A stretch of 64,000 nucleotides of DNA from Leucobacter luti (GCF_004217175.1 NZ_SHKI01000002.1:177000-240999), one strand, 5' to 3'; positions 36,066 to 45,395 are shown, counted from the stretch's first letter. Made by a program: numbers and translations. Notes: generated from the letters alone by a model not told the origin.

Positions 36066-38123
36066 CTACGCGGCGGCGGGCTCCGGCGTCTTCGACACGA
36101 GCGTGAGCACGTCGTACGTGGCGACGGTCTCGTCGTTCTGGTTGGTGAGCACCGCGTCCCAGTGCACCTCGCCGTACTCATCGGTCTCGCGCGGCACGAT
36201 CTGCTTGGCCGTGAGCGCCACCCGCACGGCGTCGCCGGGGGAGACCGGCGTGATGAAGCGCAGGCTTTCGAGCCCGTAGTTCGCGAGCACCGGCCCGGGC
36301 TCCGGGGACACAAAGAGCCCCGCGGCGAACGAGAGCAGCAGGTAGCCGTGCGCCACGCGGCCGGGGAAGAACGGGTTCGCCGCGGCCGCCTCCTCGTCGG
36401 TGTGCGCGTAGAACGTGTCGCCCGTGAAGTTCGCGAAGTGGGTGATGTCGTCGAGGGTGATCACGCGCGGCTCGGACACCACGCGGTCGCCCACGCGGAG
36501 GTCCTGCAGCGACTTGCGGAACGGGTGCGTGTCGTCGCGCGTCGCGGCGCCAGCGTGCCACACGCCGGTGATCGCCGTGAGCATTTCGGGGCTGCCCTGG
36601 ATCGCGGTGCGCTGCATGTAGTGGAACACGCTGCGCACCCCGCCGAGCTCCTCCCCGCCGCCGGCGCGGCCGGGGCCGCCGTGCACGAGGTTCGGCAGCG
36701 GGGAGCCGTGGCCGGTCGAGGCGCGCGCGCTCGTGCGGTCGAGGGTGAGCACGCGGCCGTTGCCGGACGCGATGCGGCGCGTGAGCTGCGCCACGAACTC
36801 GGGGTTGGCCGAGGCGACGCTGGTGACGAGCGAGCCGCCGCCCAGCGCCACGAGCGCGGCTGCTCGTGCCGGGGTGTCGTAGCCGATCAGCGACGACACC
36901 GGGCCAAACGCCTCGGTGTCGTGCACGCGCGGCGCCTCGGCGTCGTCGAAGCTGAGCAGGATCGGGTCGAGGAACGCGCCCGCGTCGGGTGCCGTTGCGG
37001 CCTGGCCGTCGCCGAGCAGCACGCGCCCGCCGCCGTCGGTCAGTTTCTGCACCTGCCGCAGTACCTCGTCGCGCTGCTCGAGCGACGCGAGGGCTCCCAT
37101 CGTGGTGGCCTCATCGCGGGGATCGCCCACGACCACCTTCGCGGCGATGCGATCGCGGACCGCGTCGGCGACGGCGTCAACGAGCGGGGCCGGCACGATC
37201 GCGCGGCGGATCGCGGTGCACTTCTGGCCGGCCTTGGTGGTCATCTCAGTGACGAGCTGCCGCACGTAGCCGTCGAACTCCGGGGTGCCGGGTTCCGCGT
37301 CGGGGCCGAGCACGGAGGCGTTGATCGAGTCGGTCTCTGCCCCGAAGATTACGCCGCCGGTCTGCACGGCCGGGTGCAGGCGGAGCGACTCCGCGGTGCT
37401 GGCCGAGCCGGTGAACGAGACGACGTCGCCGAGCTGCGCGTGGTCGAAGACGGTGCGGATCGAGCCGGAGACGAGCTGCACGGAGCCGGCGGGGAGCAGA
37501 CCTGATTCGACCATGATCCGCACCATGTGCTCGGCGAGGTAGGCGCCGGGGGTTGCTGGCTTGATGATCGTCGGCATGCCGGCGAGGAACGCGGGGGCGA
37601 GCTTTTCGAGTGCGCCCCACACGGGGAAGTTGAACGCGTTGATCTGCACGGCGACGCCGGGGAGCGTGGTGCGGATGTGGCGGCCGATGAACGAGCCGTC
37701 CTTCGAGAGCGGCTCGACCGGGCCGTCGAGCTGCACGCGCGCGTTGGGGAGCTCGCGGCGGCCCTTGCCCGAGTAGGTGAACAGCACGCCGATACCGCCG
37801 TCGATGTCGACCCAGGAGTCGGTCTTCGTGGCCCCCGTGCGCGTGGAGAGCTCGTAGAGCTCGGCCTTGCGCTCGGTGAGCGCGAGCGCAAGCTGCTTCA
37901 GGATCACGGCCCGCTGGTGGAACGTGAGGGCGCCGAGGGTGGCCTGGCCGGTGTCGCGGGCGAACGCCATCGCCCCGGCGAGGTCGAGGCCGGCACTCGA
38001 CACGAGCGTGACGAGGTCTCCGGTCACGGCATCGCGGACCTCCGCCGCGGGTGCGTCCGCGAGGTCTTCGGCGGCGGGCTGCCACCAGGCGTCAGCGACG
38101 TAGCTGCTCAGGATGCCCGACAT
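36066..38123 (-). CDS. paaZ: Bifunctional oxepin-CoA hydrolase / semialdehyde dehydrogenase
   Basis: 685 residues, the usual length. N-terminal aldehyde dehydrogenase domain (about 1-520) with catalytic Glu in IFGAETDSIN and nucleophile in TKAGQKCTAIRRA. C-terminal MaoC-like (R)-hydratase domain (about 540-680) with FANFTGDTFYAHTDEEAAAANPFFPGRVAHGYL carrying the Asp and His of the hotdog active site. Opens the oxepin ring and oxidises the resulting semialdehyde to 3-oxo-5,6-dehydrosuberyl-CoA. ATG at 38123 with CGGAG before it; 11 bases behind paaH. Last gene of the paaJ-F-H-Z operon. Confidence 0.96.
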   Translation of the reverse strand: MSGILSSYVADAWWQPAAEDLADAPAAEVRDAVTGDLVTLVSSAGLDLAGAMAFARDTGQATLGALTFHQRAVILKQLALALTERKAELYELSTRTGATKTDSWVDIDGGIGVLFTYSGKGRRELPNARVQLDGPVEPLSKDGSFIGRHIRTTLPGVAVQINAFNFPVWGALEKLAPAFLAGMPTIIKPATPGAYLAEHMVRIMVESGLLPAGSVQLVSGSIRTVFDHAQLGDVVSFTGSASTAESLRLHPAVQTGGVIFGAETDSINASVLGPDAEPGTPEFDGYVRQLVTEMTTKAGQKCTAIRRAIVPAPLVDAVADAVRDRIAAKVVVGDPRDEATTMGALASLEQRDEVLRQVQKLTDGGGRVLLGDGQAATAPDAGAFLDPILLSFDDAEAPRVHDTEAFGPVSSLIGYDTPARAAALVALGGGSLVTSVASANPEFVAQLTRRIASGNGRVLTLDRTSARASTGHGSPLPNLVHGGPGRAGGGEELGGVRSVFHYMQRTAIQGSPEMLTAITGVWHAGAATRDDTHPFRKSLQDLRVGDRVVSEPRVITLDDITHFANFTGDTFYAHTDEEAAAANPFFPGRVAHGYLLLSFAAGLFVSPEPGPVLANYGLESLRFITPVSPGDAVRVALTAKQIVPRETDEYGEVHWDAVLTNQNDETVATYDVLTLVSKTPEPAAA

Positions 38124-38134
38124 GTGTGCTCCGT

Positions 38135-39016
38135 TCATGAGGTGGGGGTGTGTGAATCTGGCCAGGCGTAGAAGCCCTGGCCGCTCTTGCGGCCGAGCTT
38201 GCCGGCGGCGACCATGTCGCGCAGCAGCTGCGGCGGGGCAAAGTGATCGCCGAGGTCGCGCTGCAGCTGCTCGGCGATGCCGAGGCGCACGTCGAGCCCC
38301 ACGATGTCGGTGGTGCGCAGCGGCCCGGTCGGGTGGCGGTAGCCGAGCTCGAGCGCGAGGTCGATGTCCTCGGGAGCGGCGACCCCCTGCTCCACCATGC
38401 GGATCGCCTCGAGCGCGAGGGCGACGCCGAGCCGGCTCGACGCGAAGCCCGGGGCGTCTGCCACGGTGATGGGGGTCTTGCCGAGCGCGCGAACCCACGA
38501 GCGTGCGGTCTCGGGCAGATCCGGATCGGTCTGGGCGCACACGACGACCTCGATGAGGGAGGACGCCGGGACCGGGTTGAAGAAGTGGAGCCCGATGAAG
38601 CGCGCGGGGTGGGCGAGCGCTCCCGCGAGCTGGCCGAGCGGGATTGACGACGTATTCGACGCGATCGTCGCGGTGCTCGCGACCTGCCCCTCGATGAGTC
38701 GCAGTGCGTCGAGCTTGAGGTCGAGGGCCTCGGGGACCGCCTCGATGACGAGCGCGGCGTCCGTGAACACGGTCGGGTCGGCGGTGACCGTGAGCGCGGC
38801 TCGCAGCGCCGCACCGTCGCCGTCGTGCCCGCGCGCGAGCGAGGCGTCGATGCTGCGCTCGATGCGCTCCCGCGCTGCCGCCGCGGCCGGCTCATCACGC
38901 TCGACCACGGTGACGCGCGCGCCCGCGAGCAGGAACGCGTGGGCGATCCCGCCGCCCATGCGGCCGCCGCCGAGCACGCCGACGCGGTCTGGGACCGTTG
39001 CCTCTGGCTGGGTCAT
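38135..39016 (-). CDS. paaH: 3-hydroxyadipyl-CoA dehydrogenase
   Basis: 293 residues, 3-hydroxyacyl-CoA dehydrogenase family. Rossmann motif GVLGGGRMGGGIAHAFLLAG, then ASNTSSIPLGQLA and GLHFFNPVP with the active-site His, and PGFASSRLGVALALEAIRMVEQG. NAD-dependent oxidation of 3-hydroxyadipyl-CoA to 3-oxoadipyl-CoA. ATG overlaps the paaF stop (ATGA), with AAAGG upstream. Confidence 0.92.
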   Translation of the reverse strand: MTQPEATVPDRVGVLGGGRMGGGIAHAFLLAGARVTVVERDEPAAAAARERIERSIDASLARGHDGDGAALRAALTVTADPTVFTDAALVIEAVPEALDLKLDALRLIEGQVASTATIASNTSSIPLGQLAGALAHPARFIGLHFFNPVPASSLIEVVVCAQTDPDLPETARSWVRALGKTPITVADAPGFASSRLGVALALEAIRMVEQGVAAPEDIDLALELGYRHPTGPLRTTDIVGLDVRLGIAEQLQRDLGDHFAPPQLLRDMVAAGKLGRKSGQGFYAWPDSHTPTS

Positions 39017-39765
39017 CGCTGCGCCTTTCGCTCAAGAAACTCGGTCATGCGGCGCATCTTCTCGGGGCTTTCGAAGAGGATCGCCTGCTCGGCGAGGTCG
39101 ATCGCCGGGTGCGCGCTCGGCGGTGCGGCGAACACGCGCTTCGTGGCGCGCGTTGCCTCGGGGTCGAGCTTCGCGACGCGGGCGGCGATCGCCTCGGCCG
39201 CCGCGAGCGCCTCGTCGCCCGTGTCGTGCAGGTGGGTGACGAGGCCGGCCGCGAGGGCCTCCGCCCCGGTGAGGACTCGCCCGGCGAGCAGGATCTCGGC
39301 TGCCAGCGGTGCGCCCACGAGCTCGCGGAGCCGCCAGGAAGCGCCGGCCGCGGCGAGGATGCCGAGGCCCGTCTCCGGGTTGCCGATGCGCAGGGCCGGC
39401 GTGCCGACGCGGATGTCGGCGGCGTACGCGAGCTCTGCGCCGCCGCCGAGCGCGTACCCGTCGAGGGCGGCGATGACGGGCATCGGCAGCTCCGCGACGC
39501 GGGTAAACGCGTGCGTGTTGATCCCGGCGCGCGCGTCGGCGGCGCGGCGCTCGCGCAGCTGCGCGATGTCGGCGCCGGCCGCGAAGCTGCCGCCAGCGCC
39601 GTGCACGACGAGGGTGCGCGGCGCGCGCTCAAGCTCGGCGCAGAGCTCGTGCAGCGCGTCGATCAGGTCTTGGTCGATCGCGTTGCGCTTCTCCGGGCGG
39701 TCGAGGGTGGCGAGCACGTGCGTGCCGCGATCCTCCACCCGGAGCGCGCCAGCCGCGGCGCTCAC
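39013..39765 (-). CDS. paaF: 2,3-dehydroadipyl-CoA hydratase
   Basis: 250 residues, crotonase family. Both catalytic glutamates of enoyl-CoA hydratases are present (ALGGGAELAYAADIRV and IGNPETGLGI), so it is a hydratase and not an isomerase. In the operon it would hydrate 2,3-dehydroadipyl-CoA. GTG start at 39765 overlaps the paaJ stop by 4 bases; a longer open frame runs into paaJ and was discarded. Confidence 0.88.
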   Translation of the reverse strand: MSAAAGALRVEDRGTHVLATLDRPEKRNAIDQDLIDALHELCAELERAPRTLVVHGAGGSFAAGADIAQLRERRAADARAGINTHAFTRVAELPMPVIAALDGYALGGGAELAYAADIRVGTPALRIGNPETGLGILAAAGASWRLRELVGAPLAAEILLAGRVLTGAEALAAGLVTHLHDTGDEALAAAEAIAARVAKLDPEATRATKRVFAAPPSAHPAIDLAEQAILFESPEKMRRMTEFLERKAQR

Positions 39766-40979
39766 GCGTCGATCCGCTCGATGATGGTGGCGGTGCCCTG
39801 GCCCACGCCGACGCACATGGTGGCGAGCCCGTACCGGGAGTTCTCGCGCTCCATGCGCCCGAGCAGCGTGACGAGCAGCCGTGAGCCGGAGGACCCGAGC
39901 GGGTGGCCGAGCGCAATCGCACCACCGTCGGCGTTGACCCGCGCGGGGTCGAGACCGAGTCGGCGGATGCACGCGAGCGACTGTGACGCGAACGCCTCGT
40001 TCAGCTCGATCGAGCCGATGTCGTCGATCGTGAGGCCGGCGCGCGCGAGCGCCTTTTCGGTCGCCGGGACCGGGCCGAGGCCCATGATCTCGGGGGCGAG
40101 TGCCGCCGAAACGCTCGTCACGATCCTGGCGCGCGGGGTGAGGCCGTAGCGCGCCACGGCCTCGGCGCTCGCGACGACGAGCGCGGAGGCACCGTCGTTG
40201 AGGGAGGACGCGTTGCCCGCGGTGACCACGCTGCCCCCGGCGACCACCGGGCGCAGCCCGGCGAGCACCTCGGCGCTCGTCTCCGGGCGGGGCCCCTCGT
40301 CGGTGTCGACCGTGCGGGTCTGGCGGCCGTGTGGCGCCTCAACGGGCACGATCTCTGCGGCGAAGTGGCCGGCGGCGATGGCCGCGACGGCGCGGCGGTG
40401 GCTCTCCACGGCGAACGCGTCGGCGTCCTCGCGGCTGATGCCGTCGACGCGCGCGACCTCCTCGGCCGTCTCGGGCATCGAGAACGTTGCCTTGTCGCGC
40501 GCCGCGAGCTTCGGGTTGGTGAAGCGCCAGCCGATCGAAGTGTCAAACTGCGCGCCCGGCTTGGCCCACGCGCGGCCCGGCTTCTCCTGCACCCACGGGG
40601 CGCGTGTCATTGATTCGACGCCGCCGGCAACGATGAGGTCGGCGTCGCCGGCGCGGATCGCCTGCGCGGCGTTCGCGACCGCGGTCATGCCGGAGGCGCA
40701 GAGCCGATTCACGGTGTACCCGGGGACGTCGTCGGGCAGGCCGGCGAGCAGCACGGCCATGCGGGCCACGTTGCGGTTGTCTTCGCCGGCCTGGTTTGCG
40801 GCGCCGAACACGACCTCGTCGATGGCGCCGGCGGTGAGTGCCTCGGTGCTCAGGCCGGAGCGGTCAACCGCGGCGCGAAGCACGAGCGCCGCCAGGTCGT
40901 CTGGGCGAACGCCCGCGAGTGCGCCGCCGTAGCGACCGACCGGGGTGCGAACCCCTCCCACGAGATATGCGTCTGGCAT
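39762..40979 (-). CDS. paaJ: 3-oxoadipyl-CoA / 3-oxo-5,6-dehydrosuberyl-CoA thiolase
   Basis: 405 residues, thiolase family. Nucleophile in VNRLCASGMTAVANAAQAI, then NEAFASQSLA, GGAIALGHPLGSSG, and the second Cys in TMCVGVGQGTATII. ATG at 40979 with GAGGAGG upstream. First gene of the leftward operon; a PaaR-like operator sits 46-67 bases before the start. Cleaves both the 3-oxo-dehydrosuberyl-CoA and 3-oxoadipyl-CoA intermediates in the known pathway. Confidence 0.94.
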   Translation of the reverse strand: MPDAYLVGGVRTPVGRYGGALAGVRPDDLAALVLRAAVDRSGLSTEALTAGAIDEVVFGAANQAGEDNRNVARMAVLLAGLPDDVPGYTVNRLCASGMTAVANAAQAIRAGDADLIVAGGVESMTRAPWVQEKPGRAWAKPGAQFDTSIGWRFTNPKLAARDKATFSMPETAEEVARVDGISREDADAFAVESHRRAVAAIAAGHFAAEIVPVEAPHGRQTRTVDTDEGPRPETSAEVLAGLRPVVAGGSVVTAGNASSLNDGASALVVASAEAVARYGLTPRARIVTSVSAALAPEIMGLGPVPATEKALARAGLTIDDIGSIELNEAFASQSLACIRRLGLDPARVNADGGAIALGHPLGSSGSRLLVTLLGRMERENSRYGLATMCVGVGQGTATIIERIDA

Positions 40980-41024
40980 GGGCGATGACCTCCTCGTCTG
41001 CGCCGTCCGCCCGCCACTTGAATT

Positions 41025-41046
41025 AGTGACTGATCGGTCGGTAATG
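41025..41046. promoter_or_regulatory. PaaR-like operator before paaJ
   Basis: Half-sites AGTGACTG and CGGTAATG with ATCGGT between them. 12 of 16 fixed positions of the same pattern as the paaA/paaI operator. Placed to repress the paaJ-F-H-Z operon. Confidence 0.65.
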
Positions 41047-41082
41047 AAATCAAGAATACGGTGCCGAGGCGGCTCCACGCAA

Positions 41083-41108
41083 ACGCCGGGCCCGTCCGGG
41101 CCCGGCGT
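41083..41108 (-). terminator. Terminator of the 2-oxoacid dehydrogenase operon
   Basis: Perfect 12-bp arms ACGCCGGGCCCG and CGGGCCCGGCGT, 11 bases after the E2 stop codon. It insulates the paaJ promoter from read-through. Confidence 0.8.
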
Positions 41109-41118
41109 GCGGGGCGCG

Positions 41119-42579
41119 TCACACCCGAGGGTACGCGGTGAGCGGCTGCTCCAACAGGTCCACGACCGCGCGCAGGAATCCGGCCGCGTAGCCGCCGTCG
41201 CACACGCGGTGATCGAATACGAGGGAGAGCTGCGCGATCCGCCGGGGCACGATCTCGCCGTCGACGACCCACGGTCGCTGGAGGATCCGCCCGATGCCGA
41301 GGATCGCGACGTTTGGCGTGTTGATGATCGCCGCCGAGCCGTCGACCCCGAAGCCGCCGTAGTTGTTCACGGTGAACGTCGAGTCGCGCATCCGCTCCGG
41401 CGGCATGCGGCCGGAGCGCGCGGTCTCGGCCAGTTCGCGCAGAGCCCCGTCCAGCCCGGCAACGTCGAGGGTGTCGGCGCGGGGGATCACCGGCACCATG
41501 AGGCCGCGCTCGGTGTCGACGGCGACGCCGAGATTCACCCCGTCGTAGCGCTCAAGCTCGTCGCCGTCGCCGACGATCCGGGACGCCAGCAGCGGGAAGC
41601 GCTGCAGCGCGAGGAGCACGTACCTCGCGAAGAGCGCGGTGACGGAGGGCGCTTTTGCCCCCGGCGCCGCCATCTCCGGGCGCAGCTCCCACAGCCGCGT
41701 GACATCGACGTCCACCCACACGGTGGCCTCGGGGATCTCGCTGCGGCTGCGGCTCAGCGTCGCACTCACGGCCTTGCGCAGCGGCGAGAACCGCTCGGTC
41801 TCGACCACCCGGAGCGGAGCGGCGGCGGTCGTGGGCGCAGCGGCTCCGGCGAGCGCCGCCCCCGTGTCGAGCGTCGGTCGCTCGGCCTCGGCCGCGCGCA
41901 GCACGTCGCCGCGGGTCACCGCCCCGTCGGAGCCGGTCGCCGCGATGCCCGCGGGATCGACGCCGAGCTCGCGCGCCAGGCGGCGGACGATGGGCGAGCG
42001 GACCGCGACTGGGCGCCGCGCGCCCGAGCCGACGCCGGGTGCGGCGCCCGGTGCGGCGCCGGCAAGCGCGCTCGGACCCGCCGGGACGGTCACGGGGACC
42101 GCCGCCGGGCTCGGGGCGCCGGCCGGGCGCTCCGGGGGCCGGCCCGCGGCGCCGACACGGCGGCGGCGGCCCTTCACGGGGCCCGCCCCGGTGCCGTAGC
42201 CGATCAGCACGTTGCCGGATCCGGCCTGCTCCTCGGCGCGATACGCCTCGTGTTCGGCGGAGCCGGAGCCGGTGCCCGACGCCGCGCCGGAGCCCGCGCC
42301 GGACGGCCCCGCAGCCGACCCCGAACCTGGTGCCGCGGCCCCGTCATCGACCTCGATCACGGGCGCGCCCGTGAGGATCAGCCCGCCCTCCTCGCCGTGG
42401 AGTGCCAGCACGGTGCCGGCGTAGGGGGAGGGGAGTTCGACGATGCTCTTCGCGGTCTCCACCTCGGCGATCGGCTCGTCGGTGGCGATGGTGTCGCCCA
42501 CGGCGACGATCCAGCGCACGAGCACGGCCTCGGTGAGGCCCTCACCGAGATCCGGCAGCATGAATGTCTGCGTGGTCAT
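41119..42579 (-). CDS. bkdC: 2-oxoacid dehydrogenase E2 (branched-chain type dihydrolipoyl acyltransferase)
   Basis: 486 residues. One lipoyl domain (1-80) with lipoyl lysine in ETAKS (Lys44), an Ala/Pro/Gly-rich linker, the E1/E3-binding domain (SPIVRRLARELGVDPAGIAATGSDGAVTRGDV, about 190-225), and the acyltransferase core with the HxxxDG active site in DHRVCDGGYAAGFL near the end. ATG with GGAGGA upstream, overlapping the E1beta stop by 4 bases. It transfers the acyl group from decarboxylated branched-chain 2-oxoacids to CoA. An E3 subunit is not encoded here. Confidence 0.92.
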   Translation of the reverse strand: MTTQTFMLPDLGEGLTEAVLVRWIVAVGDTIATDEPIAEVETAKSIVELPSPYAGTVLALHGEEGGLILTGAPVIEVDDGAAAPGSGSAAGPSGAGSGAASGTGSGSAEHEAYRAEEQAGSGNVLIGYGTGAGPVKGRRRRVGAAGRPPERPAGAPSPAAVPVTVPAGPSALAGAAPGAAPGVGSGARRPVAVRSPIVRRLARELGVDPAGIAATGSDGAVTRGDVLRAAEAERPTLDTGAALAGAAAPTTAAAPLRVVETERFSPLRKAVSATLSRSRSEIPEATVWVDVDVTRLWELRPEMAAPGAKAPSVTALFARYVLLALQRFPLLASRIVGDGDELERYDGVNLGVAVDTERGLMVPVIPRADTLDVAGLDGALRELAETARSGRMPPERMRDSTFTVNNYGGFGVDGSAAIINTPNVAILGIGRILQRPWVVDGEIVPRRIAQLSLVFDHRVCDGGYAAGFLRAVVDLLEQPLTAYPRV

Positions 42580-43673
42580 CGTTCGTCCTCCCAGTGCAGC
42601 GAGTCAATTGCGTCGAGTACCCGGTCGACATCGGGCAGGTGCCAGTGCTCGAACTTGGGGGACGGGAACGGGATGTCGAAGCCGGCGACGCGGCGGACGG
42701 GCGCCTCGAGGTACTCGAAGCACTGCTCAAACACGCGCGCCTGGATCTCGGACGCGACGCTCGCGAAGCCGGGCGCTTCGGCGATCACCACCGCGCGCCC
42801 GGTGCTGCGCACGGCGGCGGCGACGGTCTCGTCGTCGAACGGGGTGAGCGTGCGCACGTCGACGACCTGCACGCTGCGCCCCTCCGCCGCCGCGGCCTCC
42901 GCGGCGGCGAGGGCGATCGGCATCGACGGACCGTAGCTGATGAGGGTGACGTCACTGCCCTCGCGCACCACCTCGGCGCGCCGCAGCTCGGCGGTGAGCG
43001 AGGTGTCGACCGGCCCCTTTGACCAGTAGAGCTTCTTCGGCTCCATGAACACGACGGGGTCGGGGGATGAGATGGCCGCCCGCAGCAGCGAGTAGGCGTC
43101 CTGTGGGGTTGCCGGGGACACCACCGTGAGGCCGGGGGTGTGCGCGTAGTACGCCTCGGACGAGTCGCAGTGGTGCTCCACGCCGCCGATCCCCCCGCCG
43201 TAGGGGATCCGGATCACGATGGGCAGCCGCGTGGCGCCCCGGGTGCGGTTGCCGAGCTTGGCGACGTGGCTCACCACCTGCTCGAACGCCGGCAGCGCGA
43301 ACGCGTCAAACTGCATCTCGACGACGGGGACGAGCCCGTTCATCGCCATCCCAACCGCGGTGCCCATGATGCCGGACTCAGCGAGCGGGGTGTCGAAGCA
43401 GCGGTCCTCACCGAAGCGGGCGGTGAGCCCGTCGGTGATGCGGAACACGCCGCCGAGCGCGCCGACGTCCTCGCCAAAGATGAGAACGCGGTCGTCCTCG
43501 GCGAGTGCGTCCGCGAGGGCGCGGTTGAGCGCGCCCGCCATGGTCATGGTCTCGACCGCCGGCGCCGGGGTCGCCTCCGGGGTGGTGCTCGACGCGCTCG
43601 CGTCGCGCGTGCCGGGGCGCTGCGCGGTTTGCTGCTCGGTGCGCTGTGCTGGGGAGAGCGTTGCCGTGCTCAT
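42576..43673 (-). CDS. bkdB: 2-oxoacid dehydrogenase E1 beta subunit
   Basis: 365 residues; the first 42 are a Thr/Ala/Pro-rich extension. Core: TMAGALNRALADALAEDDRVLIFGEDVGALGGVFRITDGL, DTPLAESGIMGTAVGMAMNGL and PYGGGIGGVEHHCDSSEAYYAHTPGL, characteristic of branched-chain 2-oxoacid and acetoin dehydrogenase beta subunits. ATG overlaps the E1alpha stop by 4 bases. Pairs with E1alpha to form the thiamine-diphosphate decarboxylase. Confidence 0.93.
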   Translation of the reverse strand: MSTATLSPAQRTEQQTAQRPGTRDASASSTTPEATPAPAVETMTMAGALNRALADALAEDDRVLIFGEDVGALGGVFRITDGLTARFGEDRCFDTPLAESGIMGTAVGMAMNGLVPVVEMQFDAFALPAFEQVVSHVAKLGNRTRGATRLPIVIRIPYGGGIGGVEHHCDSSEAYYAHTPGLTVVSPATPQDAYSLLRAAISSPDPVVFMEPKKLYWSKGPVDTSLTAELRRAEVVREGSDVTLISYGPSMPIALAAAEAAAAEGRSVQVVDVRTLTPFDDETVAAAVRSTGRAVVIAEAPGFASVASEIQARVFEQCFEYLEAPVRRVAGFDIPFPSPKFEHWHLPDVDRVLDAIDSLHWEDER

Positions 43674-44779
43674 GCGCCGGCCTCCGTTCGGTCGAGTTCG
43701 TCCTGTAGGAATCGCCACTGGGCGTCGAGCATGGCGGGGCGCTCGGCGTACACGTGGGCGAAGAGGTCTTCGGGGTCGACCTGCGGCTCCGCGTGCATCG
43801 TCTCGCGCAGCTCGGCCGCCGTGCGCTCGGCGGTCTCGGCGAACGCCGCCTCCGCGTCGTCAGTGAGCGCGCCGCGCTCGCGCAGCAGGGCCCGCACGCG
43901 GTCGAGCGGATCGCGCGCCACCCACTCCTGCACCGCCTCGTGCTCGCGGTACCGGGTGTCGTCGTCGGCGTTCGTGTGCGCGAGCATCCGGTACGTGTGT
44001 GCCTCGACGAGGCTCGGGCCGTCCCCGCGGCGCGCGCGGTCGACGGCCTCGCCGAGCACCGCGAGCAGTGCGGCGACGTCGTTGCCATCCACGCGCTGGC
44101 CGGGCATGCCGTAGCCGATCGCCTTGTGCGCGAGCGAGGGGGCGGCAGTCTGGCGCGACAGGGGCACCGAGATCGCGAACTCGTTGTTCTGCACGAAGAA
44201 CACGACGGCGAGGTTGAACACCGCCGCGAAGTTCATTGCCTCGTGGAAGTCGCCCTCGCTCGTGGCCCCGTCACCGCACATCGCGAGCACTACGGTGTCC
44301 TCGCCGCGCAGCTTCGCCGCGTGCGCGAACCCCACCGCGTGCAGCAGCTGAGTGGCGAGCGGCGTCGCCTGCGGCGCGACCCGGAACTGGTGGGGATCGT
44401 AGCCCGAGTGCCAGTCGCCCCGCAGCAGCACCATCGCCTCGGCCGGGGCAACTCCGCGGGTGATGATTGCGACCGAGTCGCGGTAGGTGGGGAACAGCCA
44501 GTCGGTGTCGCGCAGGGCGTGCGCCGCGGCGATCTGGCAGGCCTCCTGGCCGTTTGACGACGGGTAGACCGCGAGGCGCCCCTGGCGCACGAGGGCGTTG
44601 CACTGATCGTTGATCCGGCGCCCTGACACGAGGCCCGCGTACGCGCTGAGCAGCGCCGCGTCGTCCGGGGCGGGGTAGTCGGCGTCCGGCGTGTGTTCCC
44701 CGGTCGCCGAAACGAGCTGCACCGGGGTGTCCCGGGGGAGCAGCGTCGTGGCTGACTGCGGCGAGATGTGCCTGGGCAT
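43670..44779 (-). CDS. bkdA: 2-oxoacid dehydrogenase E1 alpha subunit
   Basis: 369 residues. Thiamine-diphosphate motif GDGATSEGDFHEAMNFAAVFNLAVVFFVQNN, preceded by FPTYRDSVAIITRGVAP and followed by YRMLAHTNADDDTRYR, matching branched-chain 2-oxoacid dehydrogenase alpha. Strong AAGGAGGAG before the ATG. First gene of the operon and divergent from the Lrp/AsnC gene. Its place beside the paa cluster hints at amino acid use, with phenylacetate as a possible product of phenylalanine, but there is no direct link. Confidence 0.93.
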   Translation of the reverse strand: MPRHISPQSATTLLPRDTPVQLVSATGEHTPDADYPAPDDAALLSAYAGLVSGRRINDQCNALVRQGRLAVYPSSNGQEACQIAAAHALRDTDWLFPTYRDSVAIITRGVAPAEAMVLLRGDWHSGYDPHQFRVAPQATPLATQLLHAVGFAHAAKLRGEDTVVLAMCGDGATSEGDFHEAMNFAAVFNLAVVFFVQNNEFAISVPLSRQTAAPSLAHKAIGYGMPGQRVDGNDVAALLAVLGEAVDRARRGDGPSLVEAHTYRMLAHTNADDDTRYREHEAVQEWVARDPLDRVRALLRERGALTDDAEAAFAETAERTAAELRETMHAEPQVDPEDLFAHVYAERPAMLDAQWRFLQDELDRTEAGA

Positions 44780-44854
44780 TGGCTCCTCCTTGAGCTGGCG
44801 CGCGCCGAGGAGACGCTTCGACGCGCTGGTATGGCCCCAACGCTAATGATCGTC

Positions 44855-44881
44855 TTGTCATTTGGCTTGCTTGGTGAACAA
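44855..44881. promoter_or_regulatory. Possible Lrp-type site in the bkd / Lrp divergent region
   Basis: TTGT and ACAA ends are 19 bases apart within an AT-rich stretch (44840-44915) that stands out from the 70% GC surroundings. Lrp/AsnC proteins often bind such degenerate, AT-rich sites. Low confidence in the exact boundaries. Confidence 0.35.
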
Positions 44882-44951
44882 TCTGAATCAAAACTCAAAA
44901 AAGTGTGTACGATTGCGAGTCACAACGGAGTGCGGTGACGGTGGGAGTGAC

Positions 44952-45395
44952 GTGGAACTGGACGAGACAGATCGGGCGATCATCGAGGTGCTGCGGCGGG
45001 ATGCGCGGGCATCGATGACCACCATCGCCGAGGCCGTGCACATTTCGCGCGCTGGGGCGCACGCGCGCGTCAAACGCATGCGCGAGCGCGGGGTGATCAC
45101 GGGCTTCACGGTGCGCACCGATCCGGTCAGTTTTGGGCAGCACGCCTCCGCCTACGTGACGCTCTCGGTTGAACAGCCGGCCTGGCAGGAAGCGCGGGCG
45201 CGGCTGATGCGGATCCCCGAGGTGGAGCACATTGCGCTCGTGGGCGGTGAGTTCGACGTGCTGCTGCTCGTGCGTGCGCGCGACAATCGTGACCTGCGTC
45301 GGGTGGTGCTTGAGGAGGTGCAGGCGATCCCCGCGGTGCGCACGTCGCGGACGCTGCTCATCTTTGAGGACTTCCCAAACATTCCGGCCGCCTAG
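44952..45395 (+). CDS. Lrp/AsnC-family regulator of the bkd operon
   Basis: 147 residues. N-terminal helix-turn-helix (LDETDRAIIEVLRRDARASMTTIAEAVHISRAGAHARVKRMRERGVI) and C-terminal RAM ligand domain (ASAYVTLSVEQ ... VEHIALVGGEFDVLLLVRARD). GTG start at 44952 with GGGAG just upstream; the upstream extension to 44862 is not family-like. Divergent from bkdA, the arrangement seen for regulators of branched-chain amino acid breakdown, so it probably senses Leu, Ile or Val or their keto acids. Confidence 0.88.
   Translation: MELDETDRAIIEVLRRDARASMTTIAEAVHISRAGAHARVKRMRERGVITGFTVRTDPVSFGQHASAYVTLSVEQPAWQEARARLMRIPEVEHIALVGGEFDVLLLVRARDNRDLRRVVLEEVQAIPAVRTSRTLLIFEDFPNIPAA

Noticed and set aside
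36066..38540. Longer start for paaZ reaching into paaH
   Set aside because: The extension overlaps paaH out of frame and is Arg-rich. The ATG at 38123 has a ribosome binding site and the conserved PaaZ N-terminus.
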